A DNA stretch of 64,000 bases from Granulosicoccus sp947495035 (GTDB lineage: Bacteria; Pseudomonadota; Gammaproteobacteria; Granulosicoccales; Granulosicoccaceae): assembly GCF_050589605.1 (NCBI RefSeq), contig NZ_JBNGOO010000005.1; one strand, 5' to 3'. A program made the position numbers and the translations under genes. Of this stretch, positions 43,587-52,051 are shown one piece after another. The notes under the pieces are model-generated. The model searched no databases, was not told where the DNA came from, and worked only from the letters and a program-made list of their open reading frames with translations. Numbering within the stretch: position 1 is the stretch's first letter; each line of letters starts with the position of its first letter.

Positions 43587-45122
43587 GTGACCCAACCCGA
43601 ATACGCCGGCTTCAGTGCCCGCCAGACCTCCGTACTGCTCCTGTCGATTCTGATCGTCGCCCTGTGCGGCATTGCCTATCAGCTGATCATCAGTACGGTC
43701 TCCAGCTATCTGCTGGGTAACAGTGTCTACCAGTTTTCCCTCACCATCGGCTTCTTCATGTTCGCGATGGGCGTCGGCTCCTACCTGTCCAAGATGCTCA
43801 GTGAGGATCTTCTCGCGAATTTCATAGCGATAGAGATCGCCATATCACTGGTCGGCGGCGTCTGCAGCCTGCTGCTGCTGCTGGCGTTTCCGTTCGCCCG
43901 TGCGCTGTACGAAACCACCATGTTCAGCCTGATCTTCATCATCGGTGCGCTGGTCGGCATGGAGATCCCGATACTCACCGGCATCCTGACGCACAAGCAG
44001 GGCATTCGTGATTCCATTGCCAATGTCATGTCGCTGGATTACATTGGCGCACTGATCGGTGCTGTCGCCTTCCCTCTGTTCCTGCTGCCGCATCTGGGTC
44101 TGATTCGCTCGTCCTTCGCCATCGGCCTGATCAGCATATTCACGGCTCTGATCAATATCTGGTTCTTTCGCCGGCAATTGAAATCAGTGCGACTGATGAC
44201 CTTCCTGAGCCTTGCCGTACTGATTCTGCTGGTTGCATTCACCCTGTTCGGCAGCCAGCTCAGCAGTTTCGCCGAAAAGCACCTGTATTTCGACCAGATA
44301 ATCTACCAGAAGCAGACACAGTACCAGCGCATCGTCGTGACCGAATCGGCATCCCATCAGGATACCCGCCTGTTCATCGACGGGCATATCCAGTTTTCAT
44401 CGCGCGATGAATACCGCTATCACGAGTCTCTGGTACATCCCGTCATGAGTGCTCCGGGCAGTCGTGCACGTGTTCTGGTGCTCGGTGGCGGCGATGGTCT
44501 GGCCATTCGCGAGTTGCTGAAATACGACGATGTGCAGCAGATCGACCTGGTCGATATCGACCCGGAGATGACGCGCATCAGTCGCACCCTGCCCATGCTG
44601 GCCGAGATGAACGAGCACAGCCTCGACGACCCGCGCGTCACGATCCACAACGAGGACGCCTTCAGCTTCATCAATCAGGCGGGTGTGCTCTACGATCGTG
44701 TCATCATCGACATGCCCGACCCGCACAATGAGGCGATCAACAAGCTGTATTCGCGTGAGTTCTACACCATGATCCGCAAACGCATGGCAACCGAGGCGCT
44801 GGTGGTGACGCAAAGCTCATCGCCGTTCTTTACCCGAAGAACCTTCTGGAGCATTCACCATACGCTGGACAGCATCTTTCACGACACCACCGGCTATCAG
44901 GTCAGTATTCCCTCATTCGGCCTGTGGGGGTTCAACATGGGCAGTGCCGGCGGTGCCATACCCGATTCGCTGCGGTTTCAGGTGCCAACACGATTCATGA
45001 CCGAGGAGGTCATGCAGGCTGCCCGCGTCTTCGGCAAGGACATCCAGCCGCTGGATGTGCCGGTCAACTCCATCATGGAGCCCCGGCTTTACCAGCTCTA
45101 TCTGCAGGATCTGCAGTCATAG
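43587..45122 (+). CDS. Integral-membrane polyamine aminopropyltransferase (spermidine synthase-like)
   Basis: 511 residues. The first ~225 residues contain about seven hydrophobic segments. The cytoplasmic half has the methyltransferase-like fold of spermidine synthases: decarboxylated-SAM loop VLVLGGGDG (296-304), acidic DIDPEMT (323-329) and catalytic D375/D378 in IIDMPDPHNEAINKLYS. This matches the membrane-anchored SpeE-like family. The start is GTG at 43587 without a clear ribosome site. It likely uses the product of speD at 41432. The amine acceptor need not be putrescine. Confidence 0.88.
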   Translation: MTQPEYAGFSARQTSVLLLSILIVALCGIAYQLIISTVSSYLLGNSVYQFSLTIGFFMFAMGVGSYLSKMLSEDLLANFIAIEIAISLVGGVCSLLLLLAFPFARALYETTMFSLIFIIGALVGMEIPILTGILTHKQGIRDSIANVMSLDYIGALIGAVAFPLFLLPHLGLIRSSFAIGLISIFTALINIWFFRRQLKSVRLMTFLSLAVLILLVAFTLFGSQLSSFAEKHLYFDQIIYQKQTQYQRIVVTESASHQDTRLFIDGHIQFSSRDEYRYHESLVHPVMSAPGSRARVLVLGGGDGLAIRELLKYDDVQQIDLVDIDPEMTRISRTLPMLAEMNEHSLDDPRVTIHNEDAFSFINQAGVLYDRVIIDMPDPHNEAINKLYSREFYTMIRKRMATEALVVTQSSSPFFTRRTFWSIHHTLDSIFHDTTGYQVSIPSFGLWGFNMGSAGGAIPDSLRFQVPTRFMTEEVMQAARVFGKDIQPLDVPVNSIMEPRLYQLYLQDLQS

Positions 45123-45136
45123 TTCAGGCAGGGGAT

Positions 45137-45646
45137 TCAGACGTCGACGTGTTGCCGCCAATTGCCTTCCCGGAATGACAGCAGCGCCTTGCGGGCTCGA
45201 CTACTGTTGGTCTCTTCGTCCTTGTTGCGAAAGCCGCGCTGCAGAAACTGGTGAAATCCTTCCAGATTCCTGGCGCTGCTCTGGTTCGACCGATAGAAGC
45301 CCATCGACCAACCATCGAAATCACGGTGATCGATGTCACCCTTGAACAGTATCTGCGTTTCCGTATGGCGCGAATCCTGACCGATCTTGCCGTAGATCTC
45401 CTCGACATGTTCCTGCTTCCCCTCAAGCGCCTGGATGAAGGAACCTTCATGAAAGAGCAGCATGCCTGAGACACCCCGCTCTTCATTCTTCGTCCTGGCC
45501 AATGTCAGCAGTTCCTGCAACTCCTCTTCGGTGAAGTCATGCGTCGCCGCACTGATATAGAGAATCTGATATACGGTTTCCACTTCCTCGACCGCATCCG
45601 ATCCATCATTCACGCCACCTACCGACTCAATGGTGTCAATCTCCAC
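45137..45646 (-). CDS. BLUF-domain blue-light sensor protein
   Basis: 169 residues with a single BLUF domain from about 24 to 120. FAD-photochemistry residues are all present: Y30 (QILYISAA), N54 (RTKNEERGVSG), Q72 (GSFIQALEG) and W113/M115 (DGWSMGF). No output domain follows, so it would act by protein partners. The GTG at 45646 is chosen because AGGAGAGG lies six bases before it. It is convergent with the aminopropyltransferase gene, 14 bases apart. Confidence 0.9.
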   Translation of the reverse strand: MEIDTIESVGGVNDGSDAVEEVETVYQILYISAATHDFTEEELQELLTLARTKNEERGVSGMLLFHEGSFIQALEGKQEHVEEIYGKIGQDSRHTETQILFKGDIDHRDFDGWSMGFYRSNQSSARNLEGFHQFLQRGFRNKDEETNSSRARKALLSFREGNWRQHVDV

Positions 45647-45805
45647 AAATCCTCTCCTGTGTTGCACTGGACAGGATATCGGCAGCGACTGTTATTGAAT
45701 GTCGTTCAATTGCCTTGAAACAGGCAGTCGTTCAGGTAGTAACCGGGAAATACATCACGTGCCTGCAGGAGCACTTCATGCGCTCCTGGCCAGTCATGCG
45801 TCGGT

Positions 45806-46768
45806 TCAGAGAACGGTGACGGGAGTTTCCGCAACTGGCGTCACAGGCGCCCCCGTCTGGAACCACGAGACGATGTTGTCCACAACCAGCTGACCCATGG
45901 CATTGCGACATGGCACGCTGGCAGAACCGACATGTGGCAGCAGAACGACGTGCTCCATATCGATCAGTGCCTGCGGCACATTGGGTTCGTCAGCAAACAC
46001 ATCCAGACCCGCCGATAGAATGACCTTGTCCTGCAAGGCCTTGATCAGCGCCGGCTCGTCGACCACCGACCCGCGGGCCACGTTCACCAGAATGCCGTTT
46101 TCTCCCAGCGCTTCCAGAACCTCACGATTGATCAGGTTCTGCGTCGCCGGCCCACCGGGTACGATCACGATGAGGGTATCAACGTCCGACGCCATGGCCA
46201 GCAGATTGTCGTAGTAGGTGTAGTCAAGGTGAGAGCGTTGCGTGCGCGTGTGATAGACCGGCACCACGCCGAATGCCTCGAGTCGACGTGCAATGGCTTC
46301 GCCGATCCGGCCCATGCCTATGATGCCCACCTTGCGCCCCTGCAGCGACGACGGTGTCAACGGAAAGGCATCGTTGACCCAGGCCCCGGTTCTGACATGC
46401 TGGTCTGCCTGTGGCAACTGGCGGATCGTCATCAGCAACAATCCAAGGGTGGTATCAGCCACTTCCTCGTTCAGTACATCCGGCGTATTCGTCACGATCA
46501 CACCCAGCTCGGCAGCGGCAGCCGCGTCGACCTTGTCATATCCGACACCGAAATTCGCGACAATCTGCAGATTGGGCAGAGCCTCCATATAGGCGCGGTC
46601 AACGACCGCCCCTTGCGTGACGATCGCCCTTACCCGCTCGGCACATTCAGCGAGAACGCCAGCCGCATCGTCGGCTTCGGCGAGCTCGATCAGTTCATAG
46701 CGATCGGAAAGCTGTTCGGTGATGAGCGCAGGCAGAGCTGCAGGTGCGAGTACGGTGGGCTTGGGCAT
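45806..46768 (-). CDS. D-isomer 2-hydroxyacid dehydrogenase (glyoxylate/hydroxypyruvate reductase-like)
   Basis: 320 residues. The dinucleotide motif is GIIGMGRIGEAIARR, catalytic Arg is in NVARGSVVDE, Glu in the following DVFADEPNVP segment, and His in LLPHVGSAS. NFGVGYDKVD matches the GhrB-type glyoxylate/hydroxypyruvate reductase group. The ATG at 46768 is selected; the longer reading to 46936 starts in unrelated sequence. It is monocistronic on the minus strand. Cellular role: reduction of short 2-keto acids, probably from sugar-acid catabolism. Confidence 0.92.
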   Translation of the reverse strand: MPKPTVLAPAALPALITEQLSDRYELIELAEADDAAGVLAECAERVRAIVTQGAVVDRAYMEALPNLQIVANFGVGYDKVDAAAAAELGVIVTNTPDVLNEEVADTTLGLLLMTIRQLPQADQHVRTGAWVNDAFPLTPSSLQGRKVGIIGMGRIGEAIARRLEAFGVVPVYHTRTQRSHLDYTYYDNLLAMASDVDTLIVIVPGGPATQNLINREVLEALGENGILVNVARGSVVDEPALIKALQDKVILSAGLDVFADEPNVPQALIDMEHVVLLPHVGSASVPCRNAMGQLVVDNIVSWFQTGAPVTPVAETPVTVL

Positions 46769-46985
46769 TTCGGCAGTATTCCTGTTATCGAGACTTCGGG
46801 TCTCATTATCAATGGCAAGTCTGTTGCGCAGTGCGATGTGTGCGCAAGCGGTGATTTCAGATTGTACCTGCTGAAGGCAAAACAGCTCCAGTGCTGACTC
46901 AAGGTCGTGACAAAACCCCTCACAATCAGCATTCAATCACCCGGAAACAACATCGGCAAAACAGGCTGGACAGGATCAGCCAGAA

Positions 46986-47026
46986 CGAAAAAACCCCGCC
47001 GGAGCACGCTGGCCACGACGGGGTTT
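46986..47026 (-). terminator. Intrinsic terminator of the IlvD/Edd gene at 47053
   Basis: On the minus strand AAACCCCG and CGGGGTTT pair, with further inner GC pairing, and a run of six T follows. It lies 27 bases after the dehydratase stop. Confidence 0.85.
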
Positions 47027-47052
47027 GCTGACTGACAGTCGTTGGAACCGAA

Positions 47053-48924
47053 TCAGAACTCCCGCTTCGACCCTTCGCGGTATTTGTTGTGCGGTACGAA
47101 ACCGGTTCGTTGAGCTTCACGTGGCTGTGGCACCCACAGCACACGATCCGGGTGCATGCCGGCACCATAGACAGCGGATACGGCAGACAGTCGCATGCGG
47201 TTCAGCAGGCGGGTATCCACCTCGCCACACAAGGGGTGCATGCCGCCGTTGTCGGCCACCACTTTCTCCCAGGCCGCCTTGCGTGCCGCCAGAATGGCGG
47301 GGTCATCCAGCGCCGGGCAGTTGAGCTCATTGGTGTCCAGATCAACGATGATTTCATCGCCATCTTCGACAAAGGCAATCGGGCCACCCAGAGCCGCTTC
47401 CGGACCCACATGTCCGATAACCAGGCCGACAGAACCGCCTGAGAAACGCGCATCGGTCATCAGTCCGACCACGATGTCGCGCTCGCGGCACAGAGTGGTG
47501 ATGCGTGACGTGGAATCGAGCATCTCGGGCATGCCCGGAGCACCACTGGGGCCTTCGTAACGCACGATGACCATATCGTGGTTCTGAAAACTGTCAGGGG
47601 CTGATTCCAGAGCATTCAGCAGGTCCTGCTCGCCGTTGAAGATACGCGCACGACCCGTGAACCGATTGTTTTCCAGACCGCCTTCGACACCCGCCAGTTT
47701 CAGCACAGCACTGAATTCGGGTGACAGGTTGCCACCGAGAACACGCAAGCCGCCAGTCGGCTTGTAAGGCTTTTCAACGGGATAGACCACGACGCCATCA
47801 GGCTCGGGCGTGTTGAGTCGAGCGACCTGCTCGGCCAGAGTTTCACCGGTGCAGGTCAGTGTGTCGCCGTTGAGCAGACCGGCATCCATCAAGGCCTTGA
47901 CGATGACCTGCACACCGCCCTTCTCGTCGATATCGACCATGGAATACTTGCCATACGGGCGGGCATCGGTGAGTACCGGCACCACGTTCTTCGACAGATG
48001 GTTGAATTCCTCCGGTGACATGATGTCCTCGGCAAAGCTCTTGAAGCCGGCGGCACGGGCAATCTCGGGAGCGTGCAGCAGAACATTGGTGGAACCACCG
48101 ACCGCCATGGAAACGATGACAGCATTGCGAATGGCATCGCGCGTGACAATGTCGCGAGGCGTGTCACCGCGCTCGATCATGCCTTTCAAGTAGCCAACCA
48201 GCTCTTCGGGGAAATCGTTCAGGCGGCGCGGGTCGTCAGACGGTGGCGCCACCATGTGCAAAGGCTGCATGCCGACCACACCGATGAAGGTCTGCATGGT
48301 GTTGTAGGTGAACATGCCACCACAGCTGCCGTAACCCGGGCAGGCTTCCTTGGCAATGCGCTTCTTGAAATCGGCATCCGTATCGCCGGCTACCTGGAAA
48401 GCCGAGACGATGTCGATGGGCTGCTCGGTGACCGAATCGCGGCCCGGGCGGATCGGGCCATCCGACATGATGATGGCAGGCCGATTGTGCTCGAGCAGAC
48501 CAGCCAGTGTACCCACCGGTGGCTTGTCACAGGCAACAACCGCAATCGTGCCTTCCAGTCCGCTGGCAGACAGGTGTTCACACACGGTGTCGTGAGTGAC
48601 TTCGCGTCCGATCAGGGAATAGCGCATCTCGCGGGTGCCGTTGCGCATGCCGTCGGATGTGGCCACCGTGTACTCCGGCTGCACCAGACGCATGTGCATC
48701 TTGCCCTCTTCACGGCCCAGCGCCTGGCGCAGTCGCTCGTGGATGGCTTCGACCTTGCGCTGCACTCCCACGTAACACTGGCTGTCGCCCTTGGTACCCA
48801 TCACGCCAACCGACGGTTCGTGAATCAGCTCCGGATCGGTATTCAGCAGACGAGCGACCCCGTAGGTCTGCGCGTTGCGGCCGGGGTTGTTGTCGAATAC
48901 CACTGCTTTCGACTTGTTAGACAT
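47053..48924 (-). CDS. IlvD/Edd family dehydratase, divergent clade
   Basis: 623 residues. Candidate cluster cysteines are C50 (GTKGDSQCYVG), C132 (VACDKPPVG) and C201 (GYGSCGGMFTYN). The last follows the dihydroxy-acid dehydratase pattern, but the first two motifs differ from both IlvD (NSFTQFVPGH, NCDKITPG) and sugar-acid dehydratases. The C-terminal GLMTDARFSGGSVGLVIGHV is canonical. So the fold and [Fe-S] dehydration chemistry are clear but the substrate is open; a branched-chain biosynthetic role is possible but not assured. It is monocistronic with an AGGGAAAG ribosome site and its own terminator. Confidence 0.85.
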   Translation of the reverse strand: MSNKSKAVVFDNNPGRNAQTYGVARLLNTDPELIHEPSVGVMGTKGDSQCYVGVQRKVEAIHERLRQALGREEGKMHMRLVQPEYTVATSDGMRNGTREMRYSLIGREVTHDTVCEHLSASGLEGTIAVVACDKPPVGTLAGLLEHNRPAIIMSDGPIRPGRDSVTEQPIDIVSAFQVAGDTDADFKKRIAKEACPGYGSCGGMFTYNTMQTFIGVVGMQPLHMVAPPSDDPRRLNDFPEELVGYLKGMIERGDTPRDIVTRDAIRNAVIVSMAVGGSTNVLLHAPEIARAAGFKSFAEDIMSPEEFNHLSKNVVPVLTDARPYGKYSMVDIDEKGGVQVIVKALMDAGLLNGDTLTCTGETLAEQVARLNTPEPDGVVVYPVEKPYKPTGGLRVLGGNLSPEFSAVLKLAGVEGGLENNRFTGRARIFNGEQDLLNALESAPDSFQNHDMVIVRYEGPSGAPGMPEMLDSTSRITTLCRERDIVVGLMTDARFSGGSVGLVIGHVGPEAALGGPIAFVEDGDEIIVDLDTNELNCPALDDPAILAARKAAWEKVVADNGGMHPLCGEVDTRLLNRMRLSAVSAVYGAGMHPDRVLWVPQPREAQRTGFVPHNKYREGSKREF

Positions 48925-49354
48925 CGATCTTTCCCTTATTCCCTAGAATTTATTCAATTTTGCCTGAATCAGCCGGCAAACGATGACGAATTAGATGCTT
49001 TAGGTCAACCCGGACTGACAATTATCTGGTGAGAGTGTTTCGGGGACAGCTGATACAGCGTCAATTCCGGGTCAGATTGCTCCACGGCACAAGGCTGAAC
49101 TGTCGCAGCCAGACAAGATGATCCACGGCAGGAACGCACACAGAGCGTTATACTTCACAAAAATGTCAGGCTGAACACGTCACCTTTGCGCCTGCGCCGA
49201 TTGCAGCACCGCTGCCGTACCTGACGCGGGCAGCCGAAAAACCGACGCTGACAACCCCCTTTTCCACCGTTCGCCGACCGTCATGCTTGACACGCGGCAG
49301 GTATGCCCTCACGTCCGATTCACGGCTGAGAAAAACAAGATTCTGGAGAAACCA
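48925..49354. promoter_or_regulatory. 430-bp divergent promoter region (dehydratase / rnk)
   Basis: An AT-rich leader is present next to the dehydratase start (48930-48970). For the rightward gene, a TATACT-like -10 element lies at 49149-49154. No gene, tRNA or strong palindrome was recognised. Confidence 0.4.
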
Positions 49355-49765
49355 ATGACTGTAAAAACCGGCATCGTCCTCTCATCACTGGATGTGGACC
49401 GTCTCGAGAGCCTGCTCGGCTCCCTGCCGCGTGAGGAACGCCAGCAGCACGCAGGCTTGCAGGAAGAACTTGACCGCGCCGAGGTGGTGGAACCCCGGGA
49501 TGTGCCGCCCGATGTGGTGTCAATGAACAGCACGGTGCGATTTGCCATGGAATCTGGCGAGGAATTCAATCTGACACTGGTCTACCCCAGAGACTCCGAC
49601 GGTAGTGCCGACAAGGTGTCGATTCTGGCACCGGTCGGTAGCGCCCTGCTGGGTCTGTCGGTTGGCGAGCAGATCGACTGGCCGAAACCCGGTGGTGGCA
49701 AGATGACCGTGAAAATCAAGGAAATCATCTGGCAACCGGAACGAGCCGGCGAATTTCACCGCTGA
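49355..49765 (+). CDS. rnk: Nucleoside diphosphate kinase regulator (Rnk, GreA/GreB family)
   Basis: 136-residue RNA-polymerase-binding protein. The short N-terminal coiled-coil (VLSSLDVDRLESLLGSLP, EELDRAEVV) and the C-terminal FKBP-like GreA/B domain (VSMNSTVRFAMES, VSILAPVGSALLGLSVGEQ) are clear. The ATG at 49355 follows CTGGAGAA; the longer reading to 49283 lacks a ribosome site. It is a housekeeping gene of gammaproteobacteria, which helps place the organism. Confidence 0.92.
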   Translation: MTVKTGIVLSSLDVDRLESLLGSLPREERQQHAGLQEELDRAEVVEPRDVPPDVVSMNSTVRFAMESGEEFNLTLVYPRDSDGSADKVSILAPVGSALLGLSVGEQIDWPKPGGGKMTVKIKEIIWQPERAGEFHR

Positions 49766-49799
49766 TCCGGCGGGTTGCCACGGAATCGATCAGACGGAT

Positions 49800-50597
49800 T
49801 CAGGCCCCGCGTACCGACAAGCCGCCGTCCACCCGCAGCACATCGCCGGTTATGAAACTGGCGCGCTCACTGGCCAGAAACAATACCGCTTCGGCCACTT
49901 CGGGAGGGTAGCCGAACCGGCCCAGCGGATGCGCCTTGTTCCAGCTCTCGATCAGCTCGCTGGGGTCATCCATCGAGGCGAACAGCTTCTCGTTCAGCGG
50001 CGTCATGATGGTACCTGGCGCCACGGCATTGATGCGAATGCCGTGGGGCGCCATTTCCACGGCTGATTGCCACGTCAAGGCATTTATCCCACCCTTGGCC
50101 GGCGCATAGGCTGCGTAGCCGTCGAAGCCGAGTGCACCTTGTACCGATGACATGTTGACGATGGCACCACCGCCGCGCTTTCTCATTTCCGGAATGCAGA
50201 CTCGCATCATTCGCCAGAAGCCCATCAGATTGATATTGATGGTGCGCTCGAACTGCTCCTCGCTCATCTCGTCCACCACGCCCTTGATGGCCTGACCGGC
50301 ATTGTTGACCAGCACATCGATACCGCCGAACCGTGCCACGCATTGCTCGGCCATGTTCGTGACAGACTGCATGTCCGCAATGTCGGTATGAATGAACAGG
50401 GCATGCTCGCCCAGTTCCCGGGCCGTCGCAGCGCCGGCTTCCGCATCCAGGTCTGCAACGATCACCGAACCACCACGCTCGACAAAGCCTTCGGCACAGG
50501 CGCGTCCGATTCCCATGGCCGCACCGGTGACGACAACGACCTTGCCGTCGAAATCCGAAGACAGATCATTTCCCATCTTGCTGAACTGCTCGCTCAT
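49800..50597 (-). CDS. Short-chain dehydrogenase/reductase
   Basis: 265 residues. Cofactor motif TGAAMGIGRAC, D51-like acidic residue after VIVADLD suggesting NAD, NNAGQAIKG, and the catalytic S-Y-K set around NMSSVQGALGFDGYAAYAPAKGG. The Y-x-x-x-K element is YAPAK. It is at the 3' end of the sugar-oxidation block, 114 bases after the enolase-family gene, and has GGGGAG upstream. Likely oxidises or reduces a sugar or keto-sugar-acid intermediate. Confidence 0.9.
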   Translation of the reverse strand: MSEQFSKMGNDLSSDFDGKVVVVTGAAMGIGRACAEGFVERGGSVIVADLDAEAGAATARELGEHALFIHTDIADMQSVTNMAEQCVARFGGIDVLVNNAGQAIKGVVDEMSEEQFERTININLMGFWRMMRVCIPEMRKRGGGAIVNMSSVQGALGFDGYAAYAPAKGGINALTWQSAVEMAPHGIRINAVAPGTIMTPLNEKLFASMDDPSELIESWNKAHPLGRFGYPPEVAEAVLFLASERASFITGDVLRVDGGLSVRGA

Positions 50598-50711
50598 GAT
50601 TGCAGCGCTCCCCTTGCGTGTTGGTGGATAAGGTCTGCAACGAGAAGCTGAAGACAGGCAACCGGCAGATTCAGTGGCTCAACATAACGGTTGCGCAAGT
50701 CAGCTGCAAGA

Positions 50712-51881
50712 TCAGAGATCGATCTCGTAGTGCCGAATGAAGTCGGCATCCGGCTCCACGCCCAGACCGGGACCATCGGGAATGCTGACATGACCATCCT
50801 GGCGCCTGACCTGCTCCTGTATGTCGAGTGACTCGACCAACAGCTCATCACGAAAACGGTTGTCCGTGGTATCGAATTCCAGCATGGGTTCCCAGGGATG
50901 CAAACCACCGGGCATCGGGGGCATGGCTGCCAGCAATTGCAGATTGGTCGCCACGGCGATGGCTGATCCCCAGACATGGTTGATGACAGGTGTGAAGTGC
51001 GCATGACACAGCGCCATGATCTTCAGATACTCACTGATACCTCCGAGCGCACAGACTTCCGGCTGCGCGATATCCAGGCCGCGGTTCTCCAGAATGGCTC
51101 GCCAGCCCCAGCGACCGAATTCGGCTTCTCCACCGGAAATGTTGACTTTCAGACCCGCTCGCAGTTCTCGGTAGCCATCATGATCCTCGGGAGCAACCGG
51201 TTCCTCGAACCAGTAGGCATCCAATTCTTCCAGAGCACGTCCGACGTAGAAGGCATCCGACGTCGTGTAACAATGATTGGCATCCACCATGAAGCGGAAG
51301 TCTTCCCCGACCCCCTGTCGAACCGCCTCGCACAGACGCACATCATCACGTGCACCCAACCCGGTTTTCATCTTGGTGGCGACGAAGCCCTGCTCACGAA
51401 TGCGCGCGGCTTCATCGGTGAATCGCGCGACATGTTCATCGACGCTCTCTCGCTTGAGCATCATGCCGTAACCATATGCCTGAACGCTGCTTCGATGAGC
51501 GCCGCCAATCAGCTTGTGTATCGGCAGGCCGGCCAGCTTGCCGGCGATATCCCACAAGGCAATATCGACACCGGACAAGGCCTGCATCGGCATGCCCTTC
51601 TGCCCATGGTCGCGCAGCAGGTTGTACACCTTGTGCCAGATCACATCCCGGTCCAGAGGGTCATCGTCCAGCACCAGGGGTTGAATCACTTTCTCGACGA
51701 TACATTTATTGGCCAGGGCCACATTGCCGGGACCGAAACACTCACCCCAACCGGTAATGCCCTCGCTGGTCTGTACCTCAACCAGATGAGCCGAACGCTT
51801 CGCGTAATACTGCTGCGAATACCCCAGCTCCTCGGGCATATCGTACTGCAATACATGACTCTTGATGGCGGTAATCTTCAT
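50712..51881 (-). CDS. Enolase-superfamily sugar-acid dehydratase (mandelate racemase type)
   Basis: 389 residues. The N-terminal capping domain is followed by the barrel with base motif K170-x-K172 (ATKMKTG), metal ligands D200 (VDANHCY), E226 (YWFEEPV) and E252 (SGGEAEFG), and the D270-H302 dyad (NHVWGSA). This is the mandelate-racemase subgroup; most such proteins near sugar transporters dehydrate aldonic acids to 2-keto-3-deoxy acids. The stereochemistry cannot be deduced. It shares direction with the GMC oxidase genes upstream. Confidence 0.92.
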   Translation of the reverse strand: MKITAIKSHVLQYDMPEELGYSQQYYAKRSAHLVEVQTSEGITGWGECFGPGNVALANKCIVEKVIQPLVLDDDPLDRDVIWHKVYNLLRDHGQKGMPMQALSGVDIALWDIAGKLAGLPIHKLIGGAHRSSVQAYGYGMMLKRESVDEHVARFTDEAARIREQGFVATKMKTGLGARDDVRLCEAVRQGVGEDFRFMVDANHCYTTSDAFYVGRALEELDAYWFEEPVAPEDHDGYRELRAGLKVNISGGEAEFGRWGWRAILENRGLDIAQPEVCALGGISEYLKIMALCHAHFTPVINHVWGSAIAVATNLQLLAAMPPMPGGLHPWEPMLEFDTTDNRFRDELLVESLDIQEQVRRQDGHVSIPDGPGLGVEPDADFIRHYEIDL

Positions 51882-52051
51882 GCAACGCTCCTGTTCCGGT
51901 CACACCCGATGCGCCTGGCAGGATCCCCCCCCATGGCACGAAAACAACAGTCGTGACCCATACCTGATTATCCGTATCCACCGTATGGCAGATCGGTGCC
52001 GTATTCGATGCCGTTCACAGGCAACGATTTCGAATGATGCGCGCCGGCTTC

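Noticed and set aside
51958..51988. CCATAC...GTATGG inverted repeat and CCGTAT direct repeats upstream of the enolase-family gene
   Set aside because: Six-base arms with a 19-base spacer are likely by chance; no regulator links to them.
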